DNA of 64,000 nt, from the NCBI GenBank assembly GCA_023627715.1, contig JAMAHW010000106.1, positions 1-64,000 on the forward strand. Direction: 5' to 3'. Made by a program: the position numbers and the translations under genes. The DNA comes from Periconia sp. R9002. Taxonomy: Eukaryota; Ascomycota; Dothideomycetes; Pleosporales; Periconiaceae. The notes under the pieces are model-generated. The model was not told where the DNA came from. It did no database searches and saw only the letters and a list, made by a program, of their open reading frames with translations. Shown here in pieces: positions 43,176 to 54,202 of the stretch. The first letter of the stretch is position 1, and every line of letters starts with the position of its first letter.

Positions 43176-44968
43176 ATGAAGGCAAGTCAAATCCATCCCC
43201 CCTCGAGAATCAATCCTCGATAGATTCCTGCTAACACCTCGAAAGACCATCTACAATGTTTACGCCATTTGCGCTTTTGCCGCTATTGGTGGTGGGCTGT
43301 TCGGTTTCGATATCTCCTCCATGTCGGGTGTCCTAGGCACCAACGCATACCAAAACTACTTCGGTCATCGTATGTGCCCATGTAACCCCCTTTTCAAAAT
43401 ACACCATACTAATGCTTTCGCAGCCGCCGGCACTCGACAGGGTGGCATCACTGCCTCCATGCCTGCTGGGTCTCTTGTTGGTGCCCTGTCTTCATCCTTT
43501 ATCGCCGATCGACTGTCTCGAAAGGTTGCCATTCAAATTGCGGCCACGATCTGGATCATCGGCTCTGTTTTCCAGGCTGCTTCAAACGGTTTGGCTCTTC
43601 TTTGCTTTGGACGTGTTGTTTCCGGAATCTCCATTGGTATCGCGTCCTCAATCGTCCCCGTCTACCAGTCTGAGATTGCGCCCAAGGAAATCCGTGGCCG
43701 TGTCGTGTCTCTCCAACAGTGGGCAATCACTTGGTAAGCTTCTTTAATTATCCTGCCAAAAACAGTGCTAGACGTTAACAATATTGCAGGGGTATTTTGA
43801 TCCAGTATTTCATCCAATACGGCGCATCCTTCACTGGTGGTGGAGCGAAGGCACCCGATCAGGGCACTGCGGCTTTCCGTATCCCCTGGGGTATTCAGGC
43901 CATCCCCGGTGCCATCCTCCTCGCGGGCTTGTTCTTCTTCCCATACTCCCCTCGATGGCTCGCTTCCAAGGACCGCTGGGAAGAGGCTCTCCAAGTTCTC
44001 GCCGGTCTCCACGGTGGTGGTGATATCAGCCACCCTAAGGTTCTTGCCGAATACAAGGAAATCGAAGATGCTCTGCGGTTCGAACGTGAAGTCGCCGAGA
44101 CATCGTTTGCAGCCCTGGTCAAGCCTCGCATCCTTAAGCGTGTCGTTCTCGGAATGTCTATTCAGATGTGGTCGCAACTGTGCGGTATGAACATCATGAT
44201 GTACTATATTGTTTTCATCATGCGAGGCGCCGGTATTGCCGATGAGCTTCTCACAGCTTCCATCCAGTACATCATCAATGTTGCGCTGACTCTGCCCGCA
44301 ATTATCTGGCTTGACAAGTTCGGTCGTCGTCCTGCTCTTTTGATCGGTTCCTTCCTTATGATGTCTTTCCTCTTCATCTCTGGTGCTCTACAAGGTGCCT
44401 ACGGTAACCCCAACCCCGACAAGACCGACAAAGATATTTCCTGGGTCATCCCCAAGGAGCATTCGTCTGTTTCCAAGGGCATTGTCGCTTGCTCATACCT
44501 CTTTGTCGCTTCCTTCGCCACCACCTGGGGCCCGACCTCTTGGACCTATCCTTCCGAGATCTTCCCTTCCAAGGTTCGCGCCAAAGCTGTATCGCTGTCG
44601 ACGGCGTCGAATTGGGCATGGAACTGTATTCTCGCTTTCGCTGTGCCTCCTCTTCTGTGGAGCATCAACTGGAAGATGTACATGATTTTTGGTGCCTTCA
44701 ACGGAGCTGCCTTCATCCACGTAAGCTTTTCTCCTCGCCCCTTTTTGTGGATTTCGCTAACAAAATTTAGATGTTCCTTACCGCCCCCGAGACTAAGGGT
44801 AAGACTCTCGAAGAGATGGACGATGTCTTCGACAGCGGCATCCCTGCATGGAAGACGCGTGCGACCAGCTCTCGCCTCGACCAGCTCGCCCATGATATCG
44901 AGACGGGTGAGGTCAAGGTCGGAACAACCACGACCATTCATGCCGAGCATGCCACCACCAAGGCTTAG
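43176..44968 (+). CDS. MFS hexose transporter (high-affinity glucose transporter type)
   Basis: Five exons: join(43176..43181, 43246..43369, 43424..43733, 43790..44720, 44771..44968), 522 aa. The first exon codes only Met-Lys. Its 64-nt intron has a non-canonical GC donor (AAG|GCAAGT), a CTAAC branch and an AAAG acceptor; the others are GT-AG. Twelve membrane segments are expected. Sugar-porter motifs are GGGLFGFDISSMSGV, DRLSRK (loop 2-3), GRVVSGISIGIASSIVPVYQ then SEIAPKEIRGR (PESP/R-G-R type), LDKFGRR, and WGPTSWTYPSEIFPSKVRAK. The end has PETKGKTLEEMDDVFD, the usual PETKG signature. It should sit in the plasma membrane and take up glucose or related hexoses by proton symport or facilitated transport. 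The cytoplasmic tail is short and Thr-rich. Confidence 0.93.
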
Positions 44969-46436
44969 GCTTTGCTCAATCTTCGGGGAGATGTTATTTC
45001 GAATACAATACGACTTTCGACATACGATTGTTCGAGTATGTTGGAATATTGATCAATTGCGCGGGTTTGGACACGGTGTAACGGGATACAGTCGTTCATT
45101 TGGTCTTTAGGAGCTCACGGTTTGATTTTTTATATACCCCCCACAACACGTACTGAATGTAGACCTCTATTTCGTATCCGTAACTTGGAAGGTGGATGGG
45201 TCTCAATTATTAGACTTGTTCATCTTTATCCTGGGTTTGGAAAGACACGGAGAAAGAGGTATGGAGTGATCTGCGAATTGGTTGGATCATTGTCATCAAT
45301 TTGGTACATGCAACACAGTCAGTAATCAATGAATTATCCTAGAAACTACTGCTTTTCTTGCCAGTGATGTGTATATTGTTCAAATGATTTGTAGTGATGT
45401 TCCTATCGTACACAAATATGTCCACTCTTGATCCCTTGTGCCACGCCTTGTGCTCCGACAGGTGTCAACTGGGAACACACGACACACCCACGTTGCTAAA
45501 CCTTGGCCACTACACGTGTATCTGTTGAGACCCACTCATTTTGCCTGACAGCCAACCTCACTCAACACAACATTCAGAAACAAAAGCACATGGTAATACC
45601 ACGATCAACTTAGTCTGCCATATGTATACTTAGTACACACTCCATGTCATATATGCAGAATATACCCATCCATCCTCCTTCCCGAGCCATATACCTGAAC
45701 ACCATCACCCCATCGCCCCATCACCCAATCCGAACCCCCTTCACCACGCACCAACCATACCCAAATCAGCGCGGTCGAAATCACGTCACACCATCTATCC
45801 AATACACTATCGTACACCGCCTGTCCCACCCTCACACGCGCACGCAATCGCCACTCCCCCAACTCATCCACAAAATCAATCATCCAACTACCCACCTACC
45901 ATATTCACCCATGCTCACCGCTCCCCTTCCCACTTTCTACAACCCAAACGCGCCGTTCTTAACTCCGACCTGTACTGTTATTTCTCTCAGGATGTGCATG
46001 TAGCGTTCGCATCAATACTACAATCAATACTAGCTACGTCCTGGCACTTAAACCTCCCTCCCTCCCTCCTTGCCTCATTGCCTCTAACAATCGAGCACAC
46101 TTCCCATCTACAATACCACCTCAACTTCCCTACCCTACCCCAACCCAACACACCCACACCCAAACAACCAACTCAAGTACTACTCCTACTCAGGCGGTAA
46201 GCCCAAACCCGAAACAAATTCATACACCCCGTGTAACACACCCAACCCCAAACCCATCCTAGCCCCGGACTTAGCACCTTAGCACCCTACATCCACATCC
46301 CTCCCCCTTGTAGCTTACAAATGCTATCATCACTCCTTTTCAGGCGGTGAAGCGGCCGGAAGGGAGGAGGGAGGGGTATATAAACCCCTTCTTTCTTCTG
46401 ATCGATGTGATTTTTCTTTTCTTCTTTTTTCTTTAC
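44969..46436. other. Intergenic, C-rich then G-rich; no gene
   Basis: The 3' flank of the transporter runs to about 45,600. From 45,640 to about 46,310 the plus strand is strongly A/C-rich (strings of CCATC, CCCAACC, TACC). After about 46,320 it becomes G-rich and leads into the repeat array. No coding frame was supported. Confidence 0.5.
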
Positions 46437-47180
46437 ACGGGGCGGGTTGGGATTTGGGGTGTGTGTTGTTTCTAAAAAGGATGGATGGTAGTGTATGTGT
46501 GGTGGAGGGGGGTTGGTGGGGAGGGGTTTTTCTCAAAACAATGGAAGAGGAAGGAGACATGTGGGGGAGGGGTTGGGGAGTGTTCCAAGGTTTTTTCTAA
46601 AACCCTGAAAGCGTGAGAGGAGATCAGTGATGTGGAGGACGGGTTTTGGGGGGTATTTTTTTTCTAAAAACGAAAATGTTTGAAGAACGCAATTCATGTG
46701 GAAGAGGGATTTGGGGGGTTTGTTCTTTAAAAACAAATTGGCCTGGACGCCTTTGGATGGAGGGATTCGGGGTGTGTGGTTTTTTTCTAAAACCAACGCT
46801 GAGTTACACGCATGGGGAGGAGGGGTTCTGGGGGTTTGGTTTTTCTCAAAACGACCGCAGAAACAGCTGATGTGGAGGAGGGGATTTGGAGGGGGTGTTT
46901 TTTCTAAAAACTATCAGAAAGTCAAGTTATGTAGAGGACGGGTTCTGGGGTGTGTTTTTCTAAAAACTGTGGTCTCAAGAGGACATGTGGAGGAGGAGGC
47001 TTGGGGTGAGTGGTTTTGTCTAAAACACTACAGGATTATGGGCATGTGGAGGACGGGGTTCTGGGGGGTTTGTTTTTTTCTAAAATAGCACAGGCCGCTC
47101 GTCATGTGGAAGAAAGGATTGGAGGATTTGTTTTTTCTAAAAACGAAACTTGAGACTGTATATGGAGGTTTTCTGTGCGT
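46437..47180. repeat. Tandem array of about 12 units: conserved GT-rich block plus variable 17-27-nt segment
   Basis: Units begin near 46495, 46559, 46630, 46696, 46757, 46812, 46870, 46929, 46985, 47044, 47104 and 47162, so the spacing is 55-71 bp. Each has a conserved 36-44-bp block: ATGTGGAGGACGGGTTCTGG, then GGGGTTTGTTTTTT, ending TCTAAAA. A variable segment follows that shares no sequence between units. The last seven complete variable segments are 18-19 nt long; earlier ones are 17-27 nt. Unit lengths are not multiples of three, so the array is not coding. The plus strand is nearly devoid of C inside the blocks. No cas-like gene or other partner is nearby. The nature and role of the array are unknown. 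Confidence 0.85.
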
Positions 47181-50100
47181 TTTTCTGGGAGAGGGGTTTC
47201 GAAACCAAAACTCAAGTCATGGATGGGAGAGATTTGTTGTTGAATCCTCTTTTCCAGGTCGGCAAAATTGGCCCACCGGAATATTGATGTGGAGGGAGTG
47301 TGTTGTTCTCTTATTTTGAGGACTAAAACAAACATCCCATCTCTATCATGAGAACTTTGACATGTTTCTCACATTTATCCCTAGGACGACAACGCAAAAT
47401 ATCCCAGACCCATGTTTTTGGGGACGTCGAACCTTCGAAACCATCCACCTCCCTCCCTGGCTGGTGCTGGTCCGTTTTTTCGAAAGCCGCAGGAAATAAG
47501 TTTATGTTCTGGATTTTTGTACTTGCGTGGATATTTTCAAAAAAAAACTATCGACTCAAATTTCATGTAGAGGACTGTGCGTGTTGCCTTTTCCTAGGTC
47601 GAAAAAGTAAGAGCGTTGGATGGGCATGAGAATTTTTTTCTCTTTTTTTGCATAACCAAAATCCAATATCCAAAGTGCATGCGGGTCACTCTATGTGTGA
47701 TTTAAGACATAAGGAAATCCAGGCTATGGCGTTGTTTGAAGCTAGGATACACAACGCAAAGTTGCACGTGAGATTGTTGGGGGGAATTTCCAAAATACGT
47801 TGAAGAGAATACATGCAGAGGACTGTGTGTGTTTCTTTTTCTGGGTTGAAAACATTTGCGGTATGGATGGTATGAGAATCTTTTTCTCTGTTTTTTTTTC
47901 GCATCAACCGAAATGCGATAGTTGCCACTGGATGTGGGTGCCTCTATGTGTCTTTCTAAAACAGAAGTGGGCTCCCAAATGGCTTTTGGACTTCGTTTGA
48001 AGCTGGAATACAAACCGTAAGTTCGTGACCCTGATTTTTATGGGGGATTTTCAAACCACGTTGAAGTCACGAAATGTGGATGAATTTTTCCAGAGTATTA
48101 TAGCACGAATTGATATGAAGGCTTGTCATGTTTTTTTTATACATGACGACAAACGTCGTATGAAAAGTCACATGGGGTAACTTTTCTGGACCCGAATCCA
48201 CACACAAAATTCACTGTGGTTTGGAAACATGACGGAAGGAGAGGTATATCAGAAGTATGCCTATACATATGTCTTAGGCATCGATACCTGGCTACAACAC
48301 ACGCTAACACACACACATGGAGGATTCGTGTTCTTGTGTTCTTTTTGATTTGTGTTGATCTCATAAGTATCGGAATAATCAACGGAGGGCGGACATGAGT
48401 TGATCTTTCTGAAAGTCGCCAGAGGTTTCAGTCATGTGGAGGAAGACCTGTTTCTTCTCCTGGGCTTATTGTATATCTACCCTAAACTGGTAAAAAAATT
48501 ACACATGAGTGGGCTGTAATCTTCCTAAAAAGCCAAAGCACAAGACGTCGAGATCATGTGGAGGATCTTTTTTCTTGTTTCTTAAACGATTAAAATTCGT
48601 ATCCTCGCGCATGAATGTTTTGAGCCGACACATATGTGATACTTGTGTAACAGCAAATAGGCCGGTTTTGAAATGGTTCAGCTCTGGTTCCATGGAGTAA
48701 GGATTTGTTTCTTTGTTGTGTTCCGATTTCATCAACATATAAAGAACAAAACACGATAATTAAAGAGACATGTGTCGATCTTTCCGAAAGAGGCCGTATC
48801 GCCTACCCAAGTGGAGGAAGACTTGTTTTTATCTTGGGCCGATGGTACATGCTCTAAAACTGGTCTAACTTCTGGGCATGATTGGGCTGTGGTTTTCCTA
48901 AAGTACAGGGTGATAAGGATAAATGTGGAGGACCTTTTCTGTCGTTTTTTAAACGACTAAAAACCATCCGGACAAACGTCTTATGAGGGTTCTGGGCGCG
49001 AAATACCCAAGTATTTATAGCAATAAGTAAACAGGTTTTGAAAGATACGGAGGTTTTGAGTCATGGAGCAACGATTTTGTTCCTTTTTTTTGTAATGATT
49101 GCATAAATATCCGAAAAAAGCTCGATGCACAAAGTACAAACATGAGTTGCTCTTTCTGAAGTCACCCAAGGACGAGACCATGTGGAAGAAAATTCTTTTT
49201 TTGTCCTTGGCCGGACCAAGTACTTGTCCTACCCATGTTGATTGTTTTACTCAACATTTAGGCTACGGTCTCCCTAAATAAGAACAGTACCTAGTTCATG
49301 TGGAGGATTTTTTTTTTCCTGTTTCAAACGAATAAAACACTGAACCATCGCCAAATGAGGTTCTGTGCAGCACGATATACACAGTTTAATAGCAAAAAAC
49401 AGGCCAATTTCAAAATCTTACACCAAAAACGCTTCATGGAGTAGGAGTCAGGGTATCTTTGAATACAGAGTTCATAACTATATAAAAGTTCCCGGCACCC
49501 TGAGCTATGACTTGGTCTTTCTGAACTTTGGGACAAGGCTCCATATGGAAAAAGATCTTTTTCCCTTGGCCTGATCGAGTAATGCACACATTATTAGGTT
49601 GTAGTACCTAAACAAAGAGCGAGCAGACTGAATGTGGAGGACCTTTTTTCTTCTCTAAATAACTAAAATACCATGAACAGGTTTTTTAGTAAGTTTTCTG
49701 GGTGCGACAAACACACACACACATAAATTTTAATAGTAAGGAATGGATTAGTTTTGAAATCATTCAGCCTAAAAAATCATGGAGTAAGGGTCTAGGTAGT
49801 TTTGAATACCGATTTCATGAATATCTAAAACACGTTGACCGCACGAATTATGAGTTGGTCTTTCTGCACCTTGGGGCAATGCGAGTGATGTGGAAGAAGA
49901 ACGCCTTTTCCCTTAGTTCAATCGACTATTGGTCCTGAACATGTCCTTTTCTTCACTCATGATTGGGCTGTGATTTCCTAGAAAAATACTACAACTCCAG
50001 ATGTGGAGAACAACGCCTATGCTTTTTGCAGATGAGAAATTTTCACAATTTTAAAACGTGCTGTGAGTGCCGTCATGTTTTCGAAATAAAAATTTCGGTA

Positions 50101-50530
50101 TACATGTTTGAAACTGCATTCGGGCAAATTGGATGTGGAAGAGAATTCTTTTCTTTTCCTACATATGTATCTCTGACAACAAATGTCATGAATTATACAA
50201 GTTTACTAAAGACGATATTTTCGTCGGCATATGCTGGGGGGCATTAAAACCCAATATGCACAGAACCCATGTTTCCTTTCTTTGTTCCTGTCTTACCCAT
50301 ACATATATGTTCACAACGCATATGAGTACTGGTACTGCGCTAGCAAACATGTTTCTTCTTGCTCTTTGGCGACAAAATATTACGCCTGCTATGCTATGAG
50401 ATTCTTCTCGTGTTCTTCTTAACAGGGAAGTCTATTGTTTTCTTGATACTTTCGTGTTCAGGGTGTTATTTATAAATACTCTGGGAATTAGTTGATGTGG
50501 AGGACTTTGCTCTCTTTTGCGAGCTGAAAC
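47181..50530. repeat. Degenerate higher-order tandem repeat (about 340-380-bp units)
   Basis: The ATGTGGAGGA box from the preceding array recurs in two interleaved series. One is near 48436, 48810, 49179, 49541 and 49885 (followed by AGA and a T/C-rich run with TTGGCC-like text). The other is near 48556, 48920, 49297, 49630 and 49998 (followed by CCTTTTTTC, then AAACGANTAAAA). Steps within each series are 333-377 bp. Shared phrases such as CAGGTTTTGAAA, CATGGAGTAAGG and GGGCTGTGATTTCCT recur with the same period. Earlier and later copies (47567, 47811, 50130, 50492) are more diverged. Short open frames repeat a Met-Trp-Lys/Arg theme but contain stops, so no gene is called. Confidence 0.75.
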
Positions 50531-52909
50531 CCGAACACGGGAAACAACATGTTGTGGGGGACTCGGTGCGTCTTGAGACAAAGTCAAAAAAATCATTCCG
50601 AGTCACATTCACGTGTTTGAAACCTAGTATGTGTATTGACAACGAGGACTTCTTTTGGATAGGTAAAATGAGCAACCAAATGTCAAATGTGGTAGACTCA
50701 AATTTACCGTGAGTGTTTCTCCTAGGCCCAACAGTGTGCGTTTTTAGAAAACTTATAATCAAAGAGCTGCATGGTAGTAACGAGGTCGGAAAACTTTTCG
50801 AATGACGAGTTCCACATTAAGAGTAATGACGAAGCAATAACTAAATATCGAAAAGACATCATCCAAAAGTGCATGGACTCTGTACCATGGGTAAAAACAG
50901 CAGAGAGTGCTTGAAATACGGAAAGTATGAGATGGTGTTAGAAAATAACACCCAGTGGTAGGCGAGCAATGGTATAAAGTTTAAACGGCGTGAAGATATT
51001 CGAAGTTATGAAACATCTTATATCAAAGTAATATAGATAACATGAACATTTTGCAGCCTAGCGCGATTCCGTGGTACGAGTACCATGCTCAGACACGCTA
51101 GGCTGCTGCCTACGTATAAAGACGTAATAGACAACAATCTATTAGTTAGTGGTAGAAGGAGGAAAGCGGAAGTTAGATAGAACTATAGGACGGAGTTTTA
51201 CTAACTAAAATTATTACATAATTATTACGTGCGCACTTAGTTGCCTGTGTGCCCGTCCTAGCTAAGGACGTTTACCTAGTGTGCCCGCACTATGTGTCGA
51301 TACCTAGGGTAGTTACTCTGTGAGGATCAAAGTTCAATTTCATAGATGACATGAACATGACTTACGTGCTCAAAATGTGACCGAGAACTTCTCGGACTCG
51401 TAACCCCATGAGACTGGGAACGGCATGGCCTCAAGAATCCATATACGAGAACCCATATGAGAGAATCCTGGTCTGTATACCTAGGCAATGGCGGGCCTTA
51501 CACCCTGCTAAAATCCAAGTCAGCCTTCTATATGACCTTGACGCAAATCTAAGCGCAGACGTAAAGGCAAGCATTTAGGCAAATACCGAATGATCTGTGA
51601 GGGTATGCACCCTGGAGCGAAGGCGCGGACGATAGCAGGACATCTATATACATAGGCACATAGCTAGCTAGCTCATACACCAATACACATTATACTCATC
51701 CATGACCTGTTACATGATCTCTCTGAAAAACAGCGGCAAGACCTTGTAAAATCAACAAGATGTCGAGACATGTGTGAGCCTAGAAACACTTGTCAGTTAA
51801 ATTCGACGGCAGACCTTTCTTACCGAATTTCGACTACACTTATATATCCTTCATATATTGTTTAGATAGAAATTATGTTGGATCAAATCTAAAACATCAC
51901 CCCGCTCTACATGTTTGGAGACTGGTTGTGTGAAACTTTAGTTTTAAATAACTATAAAACAATCTAAGTAGTGCTATTTTGTACAGGGCTAGAGTTTTTA
52001 AGTACGAGGTGGAAAGGTTTGGGCTGGTTTACTGTAGAGAGATCATCTTTTCTATGTTGAGTACAATTTTTAATGTACATCTGAGAGATTTAGCGATTTC
52101 TAGTCAAAATTTTATTTATTAGCTTTCACGTAAATAAAAATACCTGCAGTGATTCGAGTCCCTTTAAGACAGAAGCAATTGTGAAGGAGGGAAACCAGAG
52201 GTAAGGTATTATGATTAAGGAACAAATAAACTAGACTTTAACCCTCACAGAAGCTCCCAGTGATTGCAGATAGCAAGTAATAGAGTAATTACAAAATGTT
52301 CTAAACACATGTGCAATCAATGATCTAACAGTAAGAGCATCGCAACAACGTCGATTCATGATGTGCAACATAATCAAAGCCATACCTTCGGCATCTGCAG
52401 AGCCCGGATGAACCAAGGGCGCATGGGAAAACCGCCAGCGACCTACCTTTCCTAAAACACACCCATCGACCAAAGCGCCTACCACTACATAAACAACATC
52501 TACAGCGCCGAACTCGGCGGATGACGGTGGAGGAGGCGAGGGAGCGGTCGAAAAATCGTCAGGTGGAGACGTGGGTTTAGGAGGGGTTGTTGTATAGTTT
52601 TTGTGGGCATTAATTGGGGATTGTGGGGAAAGAGTATGAGGTTGTTTAGTTCTTTCTGTCTTTTTCGTCTCGTGTAAGATGGTTTGGATTCATGGTGGTG
52701 GGTTTGTACGGATTTGGGGGATAGGTAGGACACACTCGTATTGTGGGTAATGAGTTGCTAAGTTAAGGGGGGTAGGTTGGGTAGATTATTAGTGTGTAGG
52801 TACCTTGGGATCAAACGTGAAACTGACAAGTAGCTAACTAAGGGTCATCATTCGTCACAAACAGAGCACTTAACCCATATCCCTTCAATCCTCCACGTAA
52901 AGTAAGCCT
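50531..52909. other. AT-rich gene-free region with a nested palindrome
   Basis: About 2.4 kb with only short open frames. It is AT-rich, especially at 51,830-52,210. It contains a nested palindrome at 51053-51106 and a G/C-richer stretch at 51,230-51,300 with two GTGTGCCCG motifs. The far end (52,490-52,900) is the 3' flank of the DAGK-like gene. No gene or RNA was recognised. Confidence 0.5.
51053..51106. repeat. Nested palindrome (11-bp arms, inner 6-bp arms)
   Basis: The arms GCAGCCTAGCG (51053-51063) and CGCTAGGCTGC (51096-51106) are perfect complements. Inside, TGGTAC and GTACCA (51072-51085) form a second perfect hairpin. It may be the terminus or core of a fold-back transposon remnant. 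Confidence 0.75.
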
Positions 52910-54202
52910 CTAAACCACAACATCCACCACCCTCGCCCCGACTTTACTAACCTCGACCCACCCATCCTCCTCCACCCTAACGATCACACCATCCACACAA
53001 ATCCGCCTCCATCGCCCGTCCTTCTCCTTCCCTTCGAATGCGATTCGCACCCCGTCTACAGACCTATACCTGACCGATGGATCTTCCACATGTTTACCGC
53101 CTTGATATGCTAGGCCCATGATCCGCATCGCCTCATCACCCGTCGTAGGTCCAAACTGCACCAAGTGCAAACTCCCATCCAGTGGTTTCGAATTCGGCGA
53201 TATACAAAATGGCTTCTCGAGGTTCGACACCATGGTCGCGAGGACGTACATGTGTTCTTGCTCATGGTCGTCAGTTAGTGGGGTCCAAGTTCCGTTCGGT
53301 GCTGCGAGGGTCGAAACGGTAGCGCGGTAGACGTGTGGAGGGGAGCCATCTGACGGGAATAGGTTTTCTTTGGCGGCCATTTGGAAGCGCTGGATGCCGT
53401 GCTTGCGGTACTCGGTCGTGTCGCTGTCGGCGACGAGCGAGGCGTGCATGGCCCAGCTGCAAACGACGGCGCCATGGAGCGTCGGGAGATTGGTTTGTGG
53501 GTCCTTTGGGAGTTCGGCCTCGTTGCGTAATTCATCGACCAGGAGGCGGGCCCCAGGGGAGAAGGTGGCTGTGAAGATGGGGAGGGGTTTGGTGAGCGTG
53601 CTGGAGAGACTACGGAGGCCCCATGTATTGTCCCTGTCTTTGTTGGTGGAGTGGTAGAGGGCGTTCGCAGTGCCTAAGGGGAGGAGGACGACTTCGGGGA
53701 CTTTATATTGGGATGAGAAAGGAGTGGCTACGAGAGTGTTGATGAGGTCGATGATGCCGCCGTCACCGGACAGGAGAATGATGCGTAGGGAGATGCCTGC
53801 GTTTGCGGTAGGGAAGAAGATGTCGGAGGTAAGCTCTTTGATTGTGTCGGGTGATGTGGTGTGGTGTAGAATGAAGTTGGTGTGCCCTTTTGGATAGAGA
53901 GTTTCGAGCACGGGTTTGACGGCTTGGTCGTAGAAAGAAGCGGCTTTGGTCGTGCCCGCAGCGATGGAGACGATTATGTGCGTTTCAACATCGCTGGTAT
54001 TTGGGGGTTCAGCAGTATGTGTCGCCGCCCCTTTGGTAATCTTTACCGTGGGTATGGCGAAGGCTTCACTTTCATCGTGTTCAACGTAGATGATTGTCGA
54101 GGTGCCTTGCTCATTCGCTATTGATGCTACCAAGTCCTTGCTCTTGATGGTTTGCTCCTCGCCAGCCTCATTTTTGAAGTTGAAATGCTCGGGTTCAGTC
54201 AT
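52910..54202 (-). CDS. Diacylglycerol/sphingoid-base kinase catalytic-domain protein
   Basis: Single exon, 430 aa, ATG at 54202. The DAGK catalytic domain begins around residue 80 (ETHIIVSIAAGTTKAASFYD) and shows the nucleotide-binding loop as LLSGDGGIIDLIN (family consensus GGDGT). It is followed by EVVLLPLGTANALYHS (PxGTxNxL type). The C-terminal half has a beta-sandwich with HGAVVCSWAMHASLVADSD, ATMVSNLEKPFCISPNSKPL and DGSLHLVQFG, as in Lcb4/YegS-type kinases. Length is close to minimal soluble family members. No membrane span or C1 domain is seen. The enzyme should phosphorylate a lipid hydroxyl (a long-chain base or diacylglycerol) with ATP; which one is not decided by the sequence. The Gly-Gly in SGDGG replaces the usual Gly-Thr. 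Confidence 0.82.
   Translation of the reverse strand: MTEPEHFNFKNEAGEEQTIKSKDLVASIANEQGTSTIIYVEHDESEAFAIPTVKITKGAATHTAEPPNTSDVETHIIVSIAAGTTKAASFYDQAVKPVLETLYPKGHTNFILHHTTSPDTIKELTSDIFFPTANAGISLRIILLSGDGGIIDLINTLVATPFSSQYKVPEVVLLPLGTANALYHSTNKDRDNTWGLRSLSSTLTKPLPIFTATFSPGARLLVDELRNEAELPKDPQTNLPTLHGAVVCSWAMHASLVADSDTTEYRKHGIQRFQMAAKENLFPSDGSPPHVYRATVSTLAAPNGTWTPLTDDHEQEHMYVLATMVSNLEKPFCISPNSKPLDGSLHLVQFGPTTGDEAMRIMGLAYQGGKHVEDPSVRYRSVDGVRIAFEGKEKDGRWRRICVDGVIVRVEEDGWVEVSKVGARVVDVVV

Noticed and set aside
46696..47088. 130-aa open frame with repeated MWRRGF-like units
   Set aside because: Unit spacings of 55-71 bp are not multiples of three, so the frame drifts; the resemblance comes from the DNA repeat.
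46437..47180. CRISPR array
   Set aside because: The layout resembles repeat-spacer, but blocks vary in length and sequence, the genome is eukaryotic, and no cas-like gene is present. It is listed as a repeat of unknown nature.
48499..50250. Series of short frames with a Met-Trp-Lys/Arg theme, possibly an old coding repeat
   Set aside because: Each is interrupted by stops in a different place and there is no splice pattern linking them; the 370-bp DNA repeat explains them.
52140..52175. Possible tRNA (GATTCGAGTCC)
   Set aside because: The upstream 70 bases are AT-rich and do not form a cloverleaf; no A box.
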